Below, one piece after another: positions 1-7,904 of a stretch of 31,697 bases of DNA. Where the stretch lies: IMG/VR virus record IMGVR_UViG_3300025872_000196, positions 1 to 31,697 of that record; one strand, given 5' to 3'. The position numbers were made by a program, and so were the translations under genes. How positions within the stretch are numbered: position 1 is the stretch's first letter; each line of letters opens with the position of its first letter. The notes under the pieces are model-generated. The model had not been told where the DNA came from. It searched no databases and was given only the letters and a program-made list of their open reading frames with translations. The stretch is from a virus.

Positions 1-59
1 TCTCCTTCGCCTCGACTTTTTCTCGCTACCCGTCGAATTTGACCCGAAAAGGCCAAAAC

Positions 60-443
60 ATGCCGAAAACCCGCCGTGGACCTTATCGGAAGAAGCCCGC
101 CCTCGACCCCCAACAGGCGGCAACCTTGCCTCTTGTGGACTACCTGCGGGCGAGCGTGACGCAGCTCGAGGAGTGCGCCGAGCTCGCCGCCGAGTCGGGA
201 AGCTGGCAAGCGGTGTCGGCGCTGAAGCTTCGGGCCCTCCAGACGCGCGCGGACCTCGATGCCGCCATTGAGAAGGCCAACCGCCCCGACGAGAACATGA
301 GCGACGAGCAGCTCCTCGGCATCATCGTTCAGGCTGTGGCGCAGCTACCGCCGCAACACCTAGAGCGCATCGAGGAAGCCGTAGCCATCCGGCGTGGCGG
401 GTCGCCACTTCGGCTCGTGAAGACGGGGACCGACGACGCATGA
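60..443 (+). CDS. putative terminase small subunit
   Basis: This 127-residue protein sits immediately upstream of the large terminase block, the usual place for the small subunit that recognises packaging sites. I chose ATG at 60 because AAGG lies 7 bases upstream; an in-frame TTG at 39 has no obvious ribosome site. The N-terminus is basic (RRGPYRKK). The middle (about residues 24-75) is helical, with an AESGSWQAVSALKLR segment like those in many phage small terminases. The end (about residues 80-115) is a second helical pair. No clear helix-turn-helix is visible, so the DNA-binding part may be supplied by the next gene or by sequence upstream of the window. The stop overlaps the next start by 4 bases (ATGA). 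The call is mostly positional; a conserved phage protein of unknown function remains possible. Confidence 0.5.
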   Translation: MPKTRRGPYRKKPALDPQQAATLPLVDYLRASVTQLEECAELAAESGSWQAVSALKLRALQTRADLDAAIEKANRPDENMSDEQLLGIIVQAVAQLPPQHLERIEEAVAIRRGGSPLRLVKTGTDDA

Positions 444-703
444 AAGCCTCCAACCTTTCCGACGCGCGCATCCTTGAGGTGCTCAACCGCAAGCGTGGGC
501 GCCGGCACACGCACCTCGGCGACATGGGTCCCGGCTCCATGCCGTACGTGCACGATCCCGGCGTGCCGGATGCCCCGTTCAAGGTGCTCCTCGCGAAGCT
601 TCGGTCAATGCAGCGTCGAGGCCTTATCAGTGGGTGCGGCTGCGGATGCCGTGGCGATTGGTTCGTCGGCGATGAGGTGATGTGGTCGGAGGATGACGAA
701 TGA
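440..703 (+). CDS. small hypothetical protein, winged-helix-like, between the terminase genes
   Basis: This 87-residue protein is coupled by ATGA overlaps to both neighbours, so it is almost certainly translated with the terminase genes. Its pattern is ILEVLNRK near residue 10, then VLLAKLRSMQRRGLISG around residues 48-64, followed by a cysteine cluster (CGCGCRGDW) and an acidic tail. A helix, a recognition-like helix and RRGLI followed by a short hairpin is how many winged-helix DNA-binding proteins read. I infer that it could be a DNA-binding partner of the terminase, but I do not recognise a named family. The four closely spaced cysteines could bind metal or be incidental. Confidence 0.55.
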   Translation: MKASNLSDARILEVLNRKRGRRHTHLGDMGPGSMPYVHDPGVPDAPFKVLLAKLRSMQRRGLISGCGCGCRGDWFVGDEVMWSEDDE

Positions 704-2091
704 GCCTCTCGGCCCTCGCGCGTGCAGCGGACACCCTCCAGCGCAGGGCAGTCGCGGACCCACTCGCCTACTTCAACCCCACGCCCCCGCAGTTGGCGTT
801 CCTGTCGAGCAGCGCCCCGATCAAGCTGGCGCGCTCGGGGAACCAGCTCGGGAAGACGACGATGGGGCTGGTCGACTGTATCTACCGATGCCTCGGGAGC
901 CACCCGTACACGCTAGTCCGTGCGGCGCCCATCGAGGCGTGGGTCGTCGTCGTGTCGTGGGAGCAGAGCCTGAGCATTCAACAGAAGCTCTGGAACCTCC
1001 TCCCCAAGGACGCTATCGATCCAGCCACAGAATACACCCCTGGACGCGGTATACGTGGCAAGACACCCATCGTAAGGTTCGTCAACGGAAGCGTTCTCCG
1101 CATCCGTACCGTCAACCAAGGCGCCCTCGCGCTGGCGGGGTCGACCATCGATTACGTCCTAGTGGACGAGCCTCCCCCGCAGGCCGTGTGGTCCGAGCTC
1201 GTCCCGCGTGTCATGCGAAACCGCGGGCGTATCGCCGTCACGCTTACGCCCATTGGCGCGCCGCTCGGCTGGCTGCGCGACCTGGTCGAGAAGCGCGTCG
1301 TGCAGGACCTGCACTTCCCGCTCACAGTGGAGAACACGACGCCCATCGGCGGGCGTCCGCTCCTGACGCAGGAGGACATCGACCGCCTCGAGGCGCAGAT
1401 CCTCCCGATGGAGCGGCGTCAGCGCATCCACGGCGATTGGGACGCGGGCTTCTCCGAGGGCCGCATCTTCGCGGGCTTCGACCCAGTGGCGCACGTCTCG
1501 GACTTGTTGCCCGAGGGCGAGTGCCAGGTGGGCATCGGCATCGACCACGGTTCGGAGGGCGGGAGCCAGGTCGCCACGCTTTGCGTCGTCTCTCGCGAGG
1601 GTGGCGTCGAGGGCAACCCGCGCTTCTGGATCTTGGATCAGACGATCAGCAACGGCACGACGACGCCCGAGCAGGATGCACGCGACATCCTGAACATGCT
1701 GCGCCGGAACAACATGCGCGTGGAGTCCGTCGACAGGTGGACGGGTGACCGCAAGCATGGAGGCCGGCGGTGGGGCGGGAAGAAGTCGAACGCGCTGCTC
1801 ATGCAGGGCTTCGAGCGCGAGCTGCGCCTTCCCGTCGGCTCCCTCGGGTTCCGCATCCATACGGCGTGGAAACCCGCCGGCTCGATCTACGAGGGCGTCC
1901 GCATCCTCAATTCGGCGATGCTGCGGCACGATCTGACGGTGCACCCCCGGTGCAAGCAGCTAATCGAGGACTTGAAGATGTGGGACGGCGCCGACGACGA
2001 GCACAAGCACGGCATCGATAGCTTGCGTTATGGTGCGGTGGAGCTCGTCACGCGACGGCTATACGTCCCCCACGCCGTGAGGATCGGATGA
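700..2091 (+). CDS. terL: terminase large subunit (packaging ATPase and nuclease)
   Basis: This 463-residue protein is the motor that pumps DNA into the prohead and cuts the concatemer. Visible ATPase motifs are Walker A GNQLGKTT (47-54), Walker B YVLVDEP with D156 and E157, and a coupling-type motif VTLTPIG (180-186). The C-terminal RNase H-like nuclease has the expected acidic residues: D282 in IGIDHG, D346 in VDRWTGD and D440 in HGIDSLRYG. Length is normal for the family. The start is ATG with GGAGG 7 bases upstream, overlapping the preceding stop as ATGA. The portal gene follows with the same overlap, the classic terminase-portal order. Confidence 0.93.
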   Translation: MSLSALARAADTLQRRAVADPLAYFNPTPPQLAFLSSSAPIKLARSGNQLGKTTMGLVDCIYRCLGSHPYTLVRAAPIEAWVVVVSWEQSLSIQQKLWNLLPKDAIDPATEYTPGRGIRGKTPIVRFVNGSVLRIRTVNQGALALAGSTIDYVLVDEPPPQAVWSELVPRVMRNRGRIAVTLTPIGAPLGWLRDLVEKRVVQDLHFPLTVENTTPIGGRPLLTQEDIDRLEAQILPMERRQRIHGDWDAGFSEGRIFAGFDPVAHVSDLLPEGECQVGIGIDHGSEGGSQVATLCVVSREGGVEGNPRFWILDQTISNGTTTPEQDARDILNMLRRNNMRVESVDRWTGDRKHGGRRWGGKKSNALLMQGFERELRLPVGSLGFRIHTAWKPAGSIYEGVRILNSAMLRHDLTVHPRCKQLIEDLKMWDGADDEHKHGIDSLRYGAVELVTRRLYVPHAVRIG

Positions 2092-3623
2092 ACGTCCCCG
2101 TCATCTCTTCGGACACCTACGAGGTCCGCCGCATCGAGCACACCCGCCTGCGTCGCCGTCTCCTCGAGGGCACGTGGGAGGAGGACCTCCACAACCGCCT
2201 CCAGATCCATCTGGGCACGGTTCGCAAGGCGGCGTGGGGCTACCCGGACATGTCGTCCAACATCTTCCGGCAGATCGCGCGTGCGTTGAGCGCCCTGTAC
2301 GTGATGCCTCCTGACGTGACCCATCCGACGATGCGGAACGCGGAGGCCCTCGCGGAGACGATCTCGCGGTCGGGGCTCTGGGCGACGATGAACCGCTTTC
2401 AACAGCTCGTGGTCGGGTGCCGCGAGTATTGGCAGCGCGTGCACGTGACCGCCGACGGACGCCTGACGTTCCGTCCTGTGGCGCCGGACATGACGGTCGC
2501 GCGGTCGTTCGCCGACAGGCCCGACTACCCCGTCTCGGTGCATGAGCTGCGCGAGCGCCTGGACGAGAAGGGCGAGCCTCGGTGGACGTGGGACGTGCTC
2601 GACATCTCCGACCCGGAGAACCCGATCTACCAGGTCCGCGCGTACATCGACGGCGGCAAGGTCGGGGAGGACCTCTCGCAGGTCTACCTCGGCGGGAACT
2701 ACTCTGGCGCGGCGTACCCGTACCGTCGCAACGACGGGCGCCCCATCCTTCCGTACGTGCTCTACCATGCGGAGCGCATCGGTGATCGCTTGTGGGACGC
2801 GTGGGAAGGCGTCGAGGTGGTCGAGGGGAGTCTGAACGTCGCGGTTGCGATGTCGATGCTGTTCCACGCGATCAAGGACTCGTCCTGGCCGCAGCGGTAT
2901 ATCGTCGGCGCGGAGCCGCAGGGCGGGACCATCCAGGGCGATGTCGCCGCGGCACGTCGAGAGGTCGTCTCCGACCCTGCTACCGTGCTCATGCTGCGCG
3001 CGGTCGACGAACAGCAACCCGTCATAGGACAGTGGCAGGCTGGGAGCGACGTGGCCAGCCTTGAGGCCACCATAAGCTCGTTCGCCAACCGCCTCGCGCA
3101 GGACGCGGGCGTCTCGCCTGCGGACATCCAGCGCATGGGCGGGACGGCGCGTAGCGGGTACGCCATCCAGCTATCGAACGAGGGCAAGCGCGAGGCCCAG
3201 AGGTCCTACGCGCAGTCCTTCCGCGCCTCCGACGAGCAACTCGTCATGACGGCGGCGATCCTGCTCAACCGAGCGACGGGCACGCAGTACGCCGAGGGCG
3301 GGTACTCGGTTCAGTACAGGTCGATCCCCTTGTCCGGCGCAGAGCTCGACGCACGCAGGAAGCACGCCCTCGAGCTCCTCGACGCCGGCCTCATGACGCG
3401 GGTGGAGGCGCTGCGCCTCTTCGATGACTCCCTCACCGAGCAGGACGCCGCGGCGATGCTCGCCGAGATCGATGCGATAAACAAGGCGCGCGAGATGGAG
3501 CAGGAAGCCGCCGAGGAGGCCGACGCGCAGGAGGAGGAGGAGGGCGACGCCCCCACCTCCGAGGAAGAGATGGCGCCGACTTCCGAGATGGATGCCGGAG
3601 AGGCGAGTGCCGGTCGTCAGTGA
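2088..3623 (+). CDS. portal protein
   Basis: This 511-residue protein would form the twelve-fold ring at the capsid vertex through which DNA enters. The assignment rests on position directly after the large terminase, on length and on content. There is a long mixed alpha/beta body, a clip-like central part and a helical region with SSFANRLAQDAGVSPADIQRMGG followed by REAQRSYAQSF, as in SPP1 gp6-like portals. The last 45 or so residues are strongly acidic (runs of E and D), common at portal C-termini. It starts with an ATGA overlap with terL. The 3' end is overlapped by 17 bases by the next gene. Which portal subfamily it belongs to is not certain. Confidence 0.88.
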   Translation: MNVPVISSDTYEVRRIEHTRLRRRLLEGTWEEDLHNRLQIHLGTVRKAAWGYPDMSSNIFRQIARALSALYVMPPDVTHPTMRNAEALAETISRSGLWATMNRFQQLVVGCREYWQRVHVTADGRLTFRPVAPDMTVARSFADRPDYPVSVHELRERLDEKGEPRWTWDVLDISDPENPIYQVRAYIDGGKVGEDLSQVYLGGNYSGAAYPYRRNDGRPILPYVLYHAERIGDRLWDAWEGVEVVEGSLNVAVAMSMLFHAIKDSSWPQRYIVGAEPQGGTIQGDVAAARREVVSDPATVLMLRAVDEQQPVIGQWQAGSDVASLEATISSFANRLAQDAGVSPADIQRMGGTARSGYAIQLSNEGKREAQRSYAQSFRASDEQLVMTAAILLNRATGTQYAEGGYSVQYRSIPLSGAELDARRKHALELLDAGLMTRVEALRLFDDSLTEQDAAAMLAEIDAINKAREMEQEAAEEADAQEEEEGDAPTSEEEMAPTSEMDAGEASAGRQ

Positions 3624-4020
3624 GCGCCAGCGCCGCTATCTGGCGGCAACGCACCCCGATGTGCTGCGCCGCTTCCTCGAGGAAGGGGCCCGCGCAGGGT
3701 TCCGCGCGCCGCCGGCAGTCGCGCGTGAGGCAAAGCGCGGTCTAGAACTGCGCGAGAAGTTCAACCGTGGTGGGACGCCAATCGGCGCCCGACGCGCGAG
3801 CCAGCTCGCCAACCGCTCGGTCGTCTCCGTCGAGACGGTGCGGCGCATGGTGGCATACTTTGATCGACACGAGGTCGACCTCGAGGCGCCCGCGGCGCGT
3901 CCTGGCGGTCTCGGCTACCCCTCCGCGGGTCGTATCGCCTGGCTACTCTGGGGCGGTGACTCGGGACGCGCATGGGCAAGGCGCATCCTGCGGGCCTACC
4001 AAGCAACCCGCAAGGAGTGA
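3607..4020 (+). CDS. conserved small phage protein of unknown function
   Basis: This 137-residue basic protein starts inside the 3' end of the portal gene. I chose GTG at 3607 because GGAG at 3597-3600 lies 6 bases upstream; an in-frame ATG at 3592 lacks a good site. Two parts are visible: an N-terminal RQRRYLAATHPDVLRRF segment, and a region reading ELREKFNRGGTPIGARRA, then VETVRRMVAYFDRHEVD and GRIAWLLWGGDSGRAWA. I recognise that second pattern as recurrent in phage head-module genes, often next to or fused with proteins near the portal, but its role is not established. It could help DNA packaging or head assembly. No protease motif is visible. Confidence 0.75.
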   Translation: MPVVSERQRRYLAATHPDVLRRFLEEGARAGFRAPPAVAREAKRGLELREKFNRGGTPIGARRASQLANRSVVSVETVRRMVAYFDRHEVDLEAPAARPGGLGYPSAGRIAWLLWGGDSGRAWARRILRAYQATRKE

Positions 4021-4022
4021 CC

Positions 4023-4580
4023 ATGCCCGACGATACCGTGACCCCCGACGATGTCGGCACCTCGCGTGCCGAGGAGCGTATCCGCAGCCTGAGCGCCGAG
4101 CGCAAGCAGCTTCGCGAGCAGCTCGCCGAGCTCCAGAGCCGCTACGACCAACAGGCCGAGATGGTCAAGCAGGCCGATACCTACAAGGCGACCGCCGCCG
4201 AGTGGGAGACGAAGTTCTCGCAGGCCCGCACGCAGTGGGAGACGGAGCGCGAGCTCTTCTCCCGCGGCATCACCGACCAGGAGGGGATGGACTTCGTGCG
4301 GATGGCGTACGACCGCCTCCCCGCGGAGGGCCGTCCTCCTCTCGGTGAGTGGCTCACGCAGGCCGACAAGCTCCCGAAGGCGGTGCGCGCGTACATGCCC
4401 GAGGGCGGAACTCCTCCTGCGCCTGCCGCTCCCCCGGCGCCGCCTCCTCCCGCCGCCAACGCGGGCGCGACGAACGCCCCGAAGGGCGCTCCGTCGCAGT
4501 ATTCGCCGGAGGCCATCTCTCGCATGAGCCCCGCCGAGTACAAGGCAGCGCGCGCAGCCATCCTCGGGCTCGACCGCTAG
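4023..4580 (+). CDS. capsid scaffolding protein
   Basis: This 185-residue protein is acidic and highly helical. Residues about 18-75 form a predicted coiled coil rich in E, Q, K and R (ERIRSLSAERKQLREQLAEL). A proline/alanine linker follows near 130-155, then a short C-terminal motif, YSPEAISRMSPAEYKAARAA, which probably binds the major capsid protein. That arrangement and the position directly before the capsid gene are typical of scaffolds that fill the prohead and then leave. The start at 4023 has AAGGAG 5 bases upstream. No separate prohead protease was found nearby, so the scaffold may exit intact. Confidence 0.85.
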   Translation: MPDDTVTPDDVGTSRAEERIRSLSAERKQLREQLAELQSRYDQQAEMVKQADTYKATAAEWETKFSQARTQWETERELFSRGITDQEGMDFVRMAYDRLPAEGRPPLGEWLTQADKLPKAVRAYMPEGGTPPAPAAPPAPPPPAANAGATNAPKGAPSQYSPEAISRMSPAEYKAARAAILGLDR

Positions 4581-4592
4581 ACGCTCCTCGCG

Positions 4593-4628
4593 TGCGCGTA
4601 GCCTGCAAATGCGGTAGGCTACGCGTAC
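4593..4628 (+). terminator. stem-loop between scaffold and major capsid genes
   Basis: CGCGTAGCCT (4595-4604) and AGGCTACGCG (4616-4625) are perfect 10-base complements around an 11-base loop. A G-T wobble and two further pairs extend the stem to 13 bp. It lies in the 117-bp gap between scaffold and capsid genes. No run of T follows, so it is a weak terminator or attenuator at best. It may instead block exonucleases or set the capsid transcript level. Confidence 0.55.
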
Positions 4629-4697
4629 CCGTCGGGTCGAGCCCCGTAACAGCGACGCCGGGATGACGACCAACCATCATCATCGAGGTACGCCACC

Positions 4698-5618
4698 ATG
4701 GCTCTTACCGAATACTCTACCCTCTCGGGCAACGCCCGCGTCGCCGCCGTCCTCGCTCAGGAGATCGTGCTGAAGCTCGCCGACCGCGCGAGCCTCCACA
4801 ATCACCCGTCGCTCATCAACTTCGGCAACATGGCGGGCCGTGGCTCCGCGGCGCTCCAGGTGCCCATCGTCGGCCTCGACGGGTCGGACCTCCTGAGCTC
4901 CGCAGCCGACGGCGCGGTCGTGGCGAACACCACGCTCACCTCGAGCGCGGCCACCCTCACCATCGGTCGCTTCGCGCTCCGCTACGACTTCACGGACCTC
5001 GCGGGCCTCACCGACTCCATCGGCCTCACCGCGCAGCGTCTCGCGGAGAGCATGGTCGGCTCGACGGTCATGGCGTTCCAGAACGCCCTGTGCGACGTGA
5101 CCGACGGCTTCACCACCACCGCCGGCGTCTCGGGCGTCGACATGAGCGTGGATGACTGGTACTCGGCGCAGTTCGCCCTCACGCTCGCCAGCGTTCCCGG
5201 TCCCTACATCGCCATCCTTCACCCGCGCCAGCTCGCCGACTTTCAGTCGAGCCTCCGCGCGGAGTACGGCGCGACGCAGTTCGTGCAGGCTACGCAGGAG
5301 ATGCTCAACATCAAGGGTCAGGGCTTCGCGGGCATGTTCAACGGCGTCGACATCTTCGTCTCCTCGAAGGTCCCGACGGCGAACGCCGGCGCGGATCGTG
5401 CGGGCGCGATGTTCGGTCGCGGCGCCATCGGCTACGTCGAGGGCTCCCCGTTCCCCATCGTCGGGGCTCCCGGCGTGGTGACCCCGGCTGGCACGCCGGT
5501 CGTCGTGGAGTTCGACCGCATCGTCGGCGGCGGGACCACCTCGATCCTCGCCAGCTACTACCTCGGCATCGGCAAGCTCCAGGACAGCATGGGCGTGTCG
5601 ATCATCACCGACGCGTGA
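4698..5618 (+). CDS. major capsid protein (HK97-like fold expected)
   Basis: This 306-residue protein has GAGGT 9 bases upstream. It begins with an extended N-arm, then the strand-rich segment AALQVPIVGLDG. Next come a long helical stretch that would be the spine helix (GLTAQRLAESMVGSTVMAFQ, about residues 112-131) and a P/A-domain-like part with YIAILHPRQLADF, and then GVDIFVSSKVPTA, a pattern seen in many phage capsid proteins. Length, placement after the scaffold and the isolated upstream gap with its own hairpin all support it. It should be the most abundant protein of the particle. No N-terminal propeptide is evident, matching the absence of a protease gene. Confidence 0.87.
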   Translation: MALTEYSTLSGNARVAAVLAQEIVLKLADRASLHNHPSLINFGNMAGRGSAALQVPIVGLDGSDLLSSAADGAVVANTTLTSSAATLTIGRFALRYDFTDLAGLTDSIGLTAQRLAESMVGSTVMAFQNALCDVTDGFTTTAGVSGVDMSVDDWYSAQFALTLASVPGPYIAILHPRQLADFQSSLRAEYGATQFVQATQEMLNIKGQGFAGMFNGVDIFVSSKVPTANAGADRAGAMFGRGAIGYVEGSPFPIVGAPGVVTPAGTPVVVEFDRIVGGGTTSILASYYLGIGKLQDSMGVSIITDA

Positions 5619-5645
5619 GCGTCATTCTCTAGCTAGGAGAGCACT

Positions 5646-6275
5646 GTGGCAGTCACCTTCTCGGACACTAACAACGCCGCCGGACCGACCTTCACGGGTC
5701 GTCCCGCTGTGCAGACCTCGGCGGGAGCTCCCAAGCTCAACATGCCGACGAACGCGCAGTGGTGGTACATCTGGCATCCCGCGCGTTGGCAGTGCATCGA
5801 GGGCGAGTGGCTCCCAGTGCTCTCCCAGTTGCGGGCCACGCCTGGCGTGAACGGCGTCGACAAAGACGGCGATACGGCAGGCGCGGAGACCAAGCTCCGT
5901 CGAGAGCACTGGACTGTGATCCCGTGGGACGTAATCGAGGGCGGCTACGTCACCGAGTACGATGGGGTGCGGGGTCCGGTGCGCCTGTCGCGGTGGGAGA
6001 CCCCGCGCATGGTGGCGGGGCAGGTGGTCATTACGCCGGACGAGGTGGGGTATCGCGAGTTCCTGCGCGGCCTCGTCTCGTCCGGCGTGATCCGTCCCCC
6101 CGATCCCTACACCACCGACGCGATCAAGGAGCGCCAGCGCCTGAGGGTCGCCGAGAACAGCAAGCGCGCGGGCAACGACCCCGAAGCGACGCGCCGCCTC
6201 GAGGCCGACAAGGCCCTCCTCGCGCAGATGGACGCCGCCAAGGTGCCGGCGCCGAAGGCAGGTCGCCGTGGCTGA
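5646..6275 (+). CDS. head-module protein of unknown function
   Basis: This 209-residue protein starts at GTG with AGGAG 6 bases upstream. The first 110 or so residues are strand- and tryptophan-rich (QWWYIWHPARWQCIEGEW, REHWTVIPWDVIEGG). The last 70 are charged and helical with a basic tail (KAPAPKAGRRG type ending). Its place right after the capsid gene suggests a virion or head-associated protein, such as a decoration or inner head protein. I do not recognise a family. The next small gene starts within its last codons. Confidence 0.7.
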   Translation: MAVTFSDTNNAAGPTFTGRPAVQTSAGAPKLNMPTNAQWWYIWHPARWQCIEGEWLPVLSQLRATPGVNGVDKDGDTAGAETKLRREHWTVIPWDVIEGGYVTEYDGVRGPVRLSRWETPRMVAGQVVITPDEVGYREFLRGLVSSGVIRPPDPYTTDAIKERQRLRVAENSKRAGNDPEATRRLEADKALLAQMDAAKVPAPKAGRRG

Positions 6276-6405
6276 ACAACGCGATATCAGGGACGCGAAG
6301 GATCGCTTCGCTGCGAACCTCGTCCGGAACGGTATGCGCCCCGAGCTCGCCGAGAAGAAGGCGAAGGAAGTGGCGCAGAAGCACGACAACAAGCAGAGCC
6401 GCTAG
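6268..6405 (+). CDS. 45-residue charged helical protein in the head operon
   Basis: This short gene reads MAEQRDIRDAKDRFAANLVR, then NGMRPELAEKKAKEVAQKHD and NKQSR. It starts at GTG 6268, overlapping the previous stop by 8 bases, with a purine-rich GGCAGG site just upstream, and ends at TAG 6403-6405. It is entirely helical and lysine/arginine-rich with no hydrophobic segment. The overlap and the protein-like composition argue that it is real. Its function is unknown; small basic helical proteins in head operons may bind DNA or act in assembly. Confidence 0.6.
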   Translation: MAEQRDIRDAKDRFAANLVRNGMRPELAEKKAKEVAQKHDNKQSR

Positions 6406-6429
6406 CGCGAGCTAGCATCGGAGCCCCCG

Positions 6430-6666
6430 ATGGCCGTCAAGACCTCCCAGAATATGCGCAGCGGCGTCGCCGCCCTTGGCTACGTCGTCAAGTCCTCCGC
6501 GGGGCAGGCCCCGACGGCGGCCCCGACGCTCACCTCCGGTTCCGGCGCCCCGACGGCTACCGAGCCGAACGGCAGCATCTACCTCCGCACCGACGCGGCG
6601 ACCGCTGACGAGGCAGTCTACTCCCGCATCGGCGGCGCTTGGGTGGCTCTGGACGGCGCGCCGTAA
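6430..6666 (+). CDS. small putative virion decoration or head protein
   Basis: This 78-residue protein has GGAG 6 bases before its ATG. The N-terminal half is rich in alanine, serine, threonine and proline. The C-terminal half reads GSIYLRTDAATADEAVYSRI then GGAWVALDG, a small beta-rich unit recurrent in phage structural proteins. It is separated from the previous gene by 24 bases containing two GCTAGC palindromes. Its position between capsid and connector genes suggests a surface or decoration role, but this is inference. Confidence 0.6.
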   Translation: MAVKTSQNMRSGVAALGYVVKSSAGQAPTAAPTLTSGSGAPTATEPNGSIYLRTDAATADEAVYSRIGGAWVALDGAP

Positions 6667-7436
6667 TGTCGAGCTCCGACACGGAATACGCGCCGCGGTT
6701 CTCCATTCCGGAGTTCATCGAGCGCGGACGCGACAACAAGATCACCGCTCCGGTGTACCGGAACGGTGCGCTTGTCGCCCCCGTGTCGGGCACGGTGTCG
6801 GTTTACAAGGCCGACCAGGCCGCGGTGGTCAACGCCGCCGTGGTCACCATCGTTGGGAGCGTGGCCACCTACACGATCCCCGCGGCGTCCATCGGGTCGC
6901 TTGTACTCGAAGACGGGTGGTTGGTGGAGTGGAATCTCCTCATGCCGGATGGCGTCGCGCACGTCTTCCGACGGGATGGCGCGCTCGTCCGCCGCCGCCT
7001 CTACGCCGTCATTTCGGATATCGATCTGCTTCGTCGCCACCGCGACTTGGGGCAGCTTCGCGAGGCGGGGGTCACCAGTTACCAAGATTACCTCGACGAA
7101 GCCTTCTGCATGATTGAGAATCGCCTCATCGGAGGCGGCAAGAGACCCTATATGGTGATGTCCCCCGCGGCCTTCCGCGAGGCGCACGTCTGCCTGTCGC
7201 TCCATCTCATCTGGCAGGATTACGCCACCTCAGCGGGCGATACCTCGCGCTATCAGCAGCTCGCGGACTCCTACGGGCAGGCCTACGAGAACGCGTGGGG
7301 GCAGCTTACGTTCCACTACGACGAGACCGACGAGAATGTGGTCAACGTCGACCGCCGGAACTCGGGTAGCCCGACGCTCTGGCTGAACTCCACTGGCGGG
7401 CAGTATCCCCTCGGCTGGCGAGGCCTCCGCTCGTGA
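6666..7436 (+). CDS. putative head-tail connector (adaptor) protein
   Basis: This 256-residue protein starts at ATG 6666, sharing one base with the previous stop (TAATG). The first 100 residues are beta-rich, like an immunoglobulin-type domain (ITAPVYRNGALVAPVSGTVS). Residues about 115-230 are helical, with DLLRRHRDLGQLREAGVTSY, then YQDYLDEAFCMIENRLIGGG and YQQLADSYGQAYENAW. A helical bundle of this kind between capsid and tail genes is typical of gp6-like adaptors that dock below the portal. It overlaps the next gene by 4 bases. The fusion to an N-terminal beta domain is somewhat unusual. Confidence 0.6.
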   Translation: MSSSDTEYAPRFSIPEFIERGRDNKITAPVYRNGALVAPVSGTVSVYKADQAAVVNAAVVTIVGSVATYTIPAASIGSLVLEDGWLVEWNLLMPDGVAHVFRRDGALVRRRLYAVISDIDLLRRHRDLGQLREAGVTSYQDYLDEAFCMIENRLIGGGKRPYMVMSPAAFREAHVCLSLHLIWQDYATSAGDTSRYQQLADSYGQAYENAWGQLTFHYDETDENVVNVDRRNSGSPTLWLNSTGGQYPLGWRGLRS

Positions 7437-7891
7437 AGACGCGCGCCGAGGTCCGCGCCGCCTTCGACGCGCAGGTCGGGGCGCTCTCCGGCTGGACACG
7501 CTCGCGGTTCGCCGCGGACGTCTTCGGGCGTGACGCGCAGGGCCTGATGGGCACGGGGAAGCTCTACGCCGTCGGTCTCGGCGACACGAACAACCGGATG
7601 GGCGGCACGGGGAACGGCTACCGCGGTCGTCCTGGGCAGGGCCTTCTGGTGGAGACGTCCGTCGTGGTGCGGTGGGCGTACTCGATCCGGATGAAGGACC
7701 AGACGCTCTCCCGCGACGAGGGCGAGGCCGCAGGGCAGGAGATCATCTCGGCGTGCGAGGCGTACAACGCCACGTGGCCGGGAGAGCTCAAGGTCCAGCT
7801 CCAGACGGTTACTACGGAAGTGACCGATAGCGGGGAATGGTTCCTCGGTACGGCGACCTTCCTCGTCCTTCACGCTCTCCCAATCTCGTAA
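7433..7891 (+). CDS. putative tail terminator or head-tail joining protein
   Basis: This 152-residue protein starts at GTG 7433 within a GTGA overlap. Its order after the connector and immediately before the tail tube is the usual slot of the tail terminator, which caps the tube and joins it to the head. The protein has an N-terminal helix (KTRAEVRAAFDAQVGAL), then strands including LLVETSVVVRWAYSIR. A helix (EAAGQEIISACEAYN) follows, and the protein ends in strands (EWFLGTATFLVLHAL). This alpha/beta layout fits lambda gpU-like terminators. The evidence is position and fold pattern only. Confidence 0.55.
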   Translation: MKTRAEVRAAFDAQVGALSGWTRSRFAADVFGRDAQGLMGTGKLYAVGLGDTNNRMGGTGNGYRGRPGQGLLVETSVVVRWAYSIRMKDQTLSRDEGEAAGQEIISACEAYNATWPGELKVQLQTVTTEVTDSGEWFLGTATFLVLHALPIS

Positions 7892-7904
7892 GGGGTCGAA
7901 AAAC

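Noticed and set aside
693-1748. Plus-strand open frame overlapping the large terminase in another frame
   Set aside because: Arginine/proline/glycine-rich shadow; the overlapping terminase frame carries all the Walker and nuclease motifs.
2028-3017. Long minus-strand open frame across the portal gene
   Set aside because: Shadow of the portal coding sequence; low-complexity R/V/D/H composition and no coupling with any other minus-strand gene.
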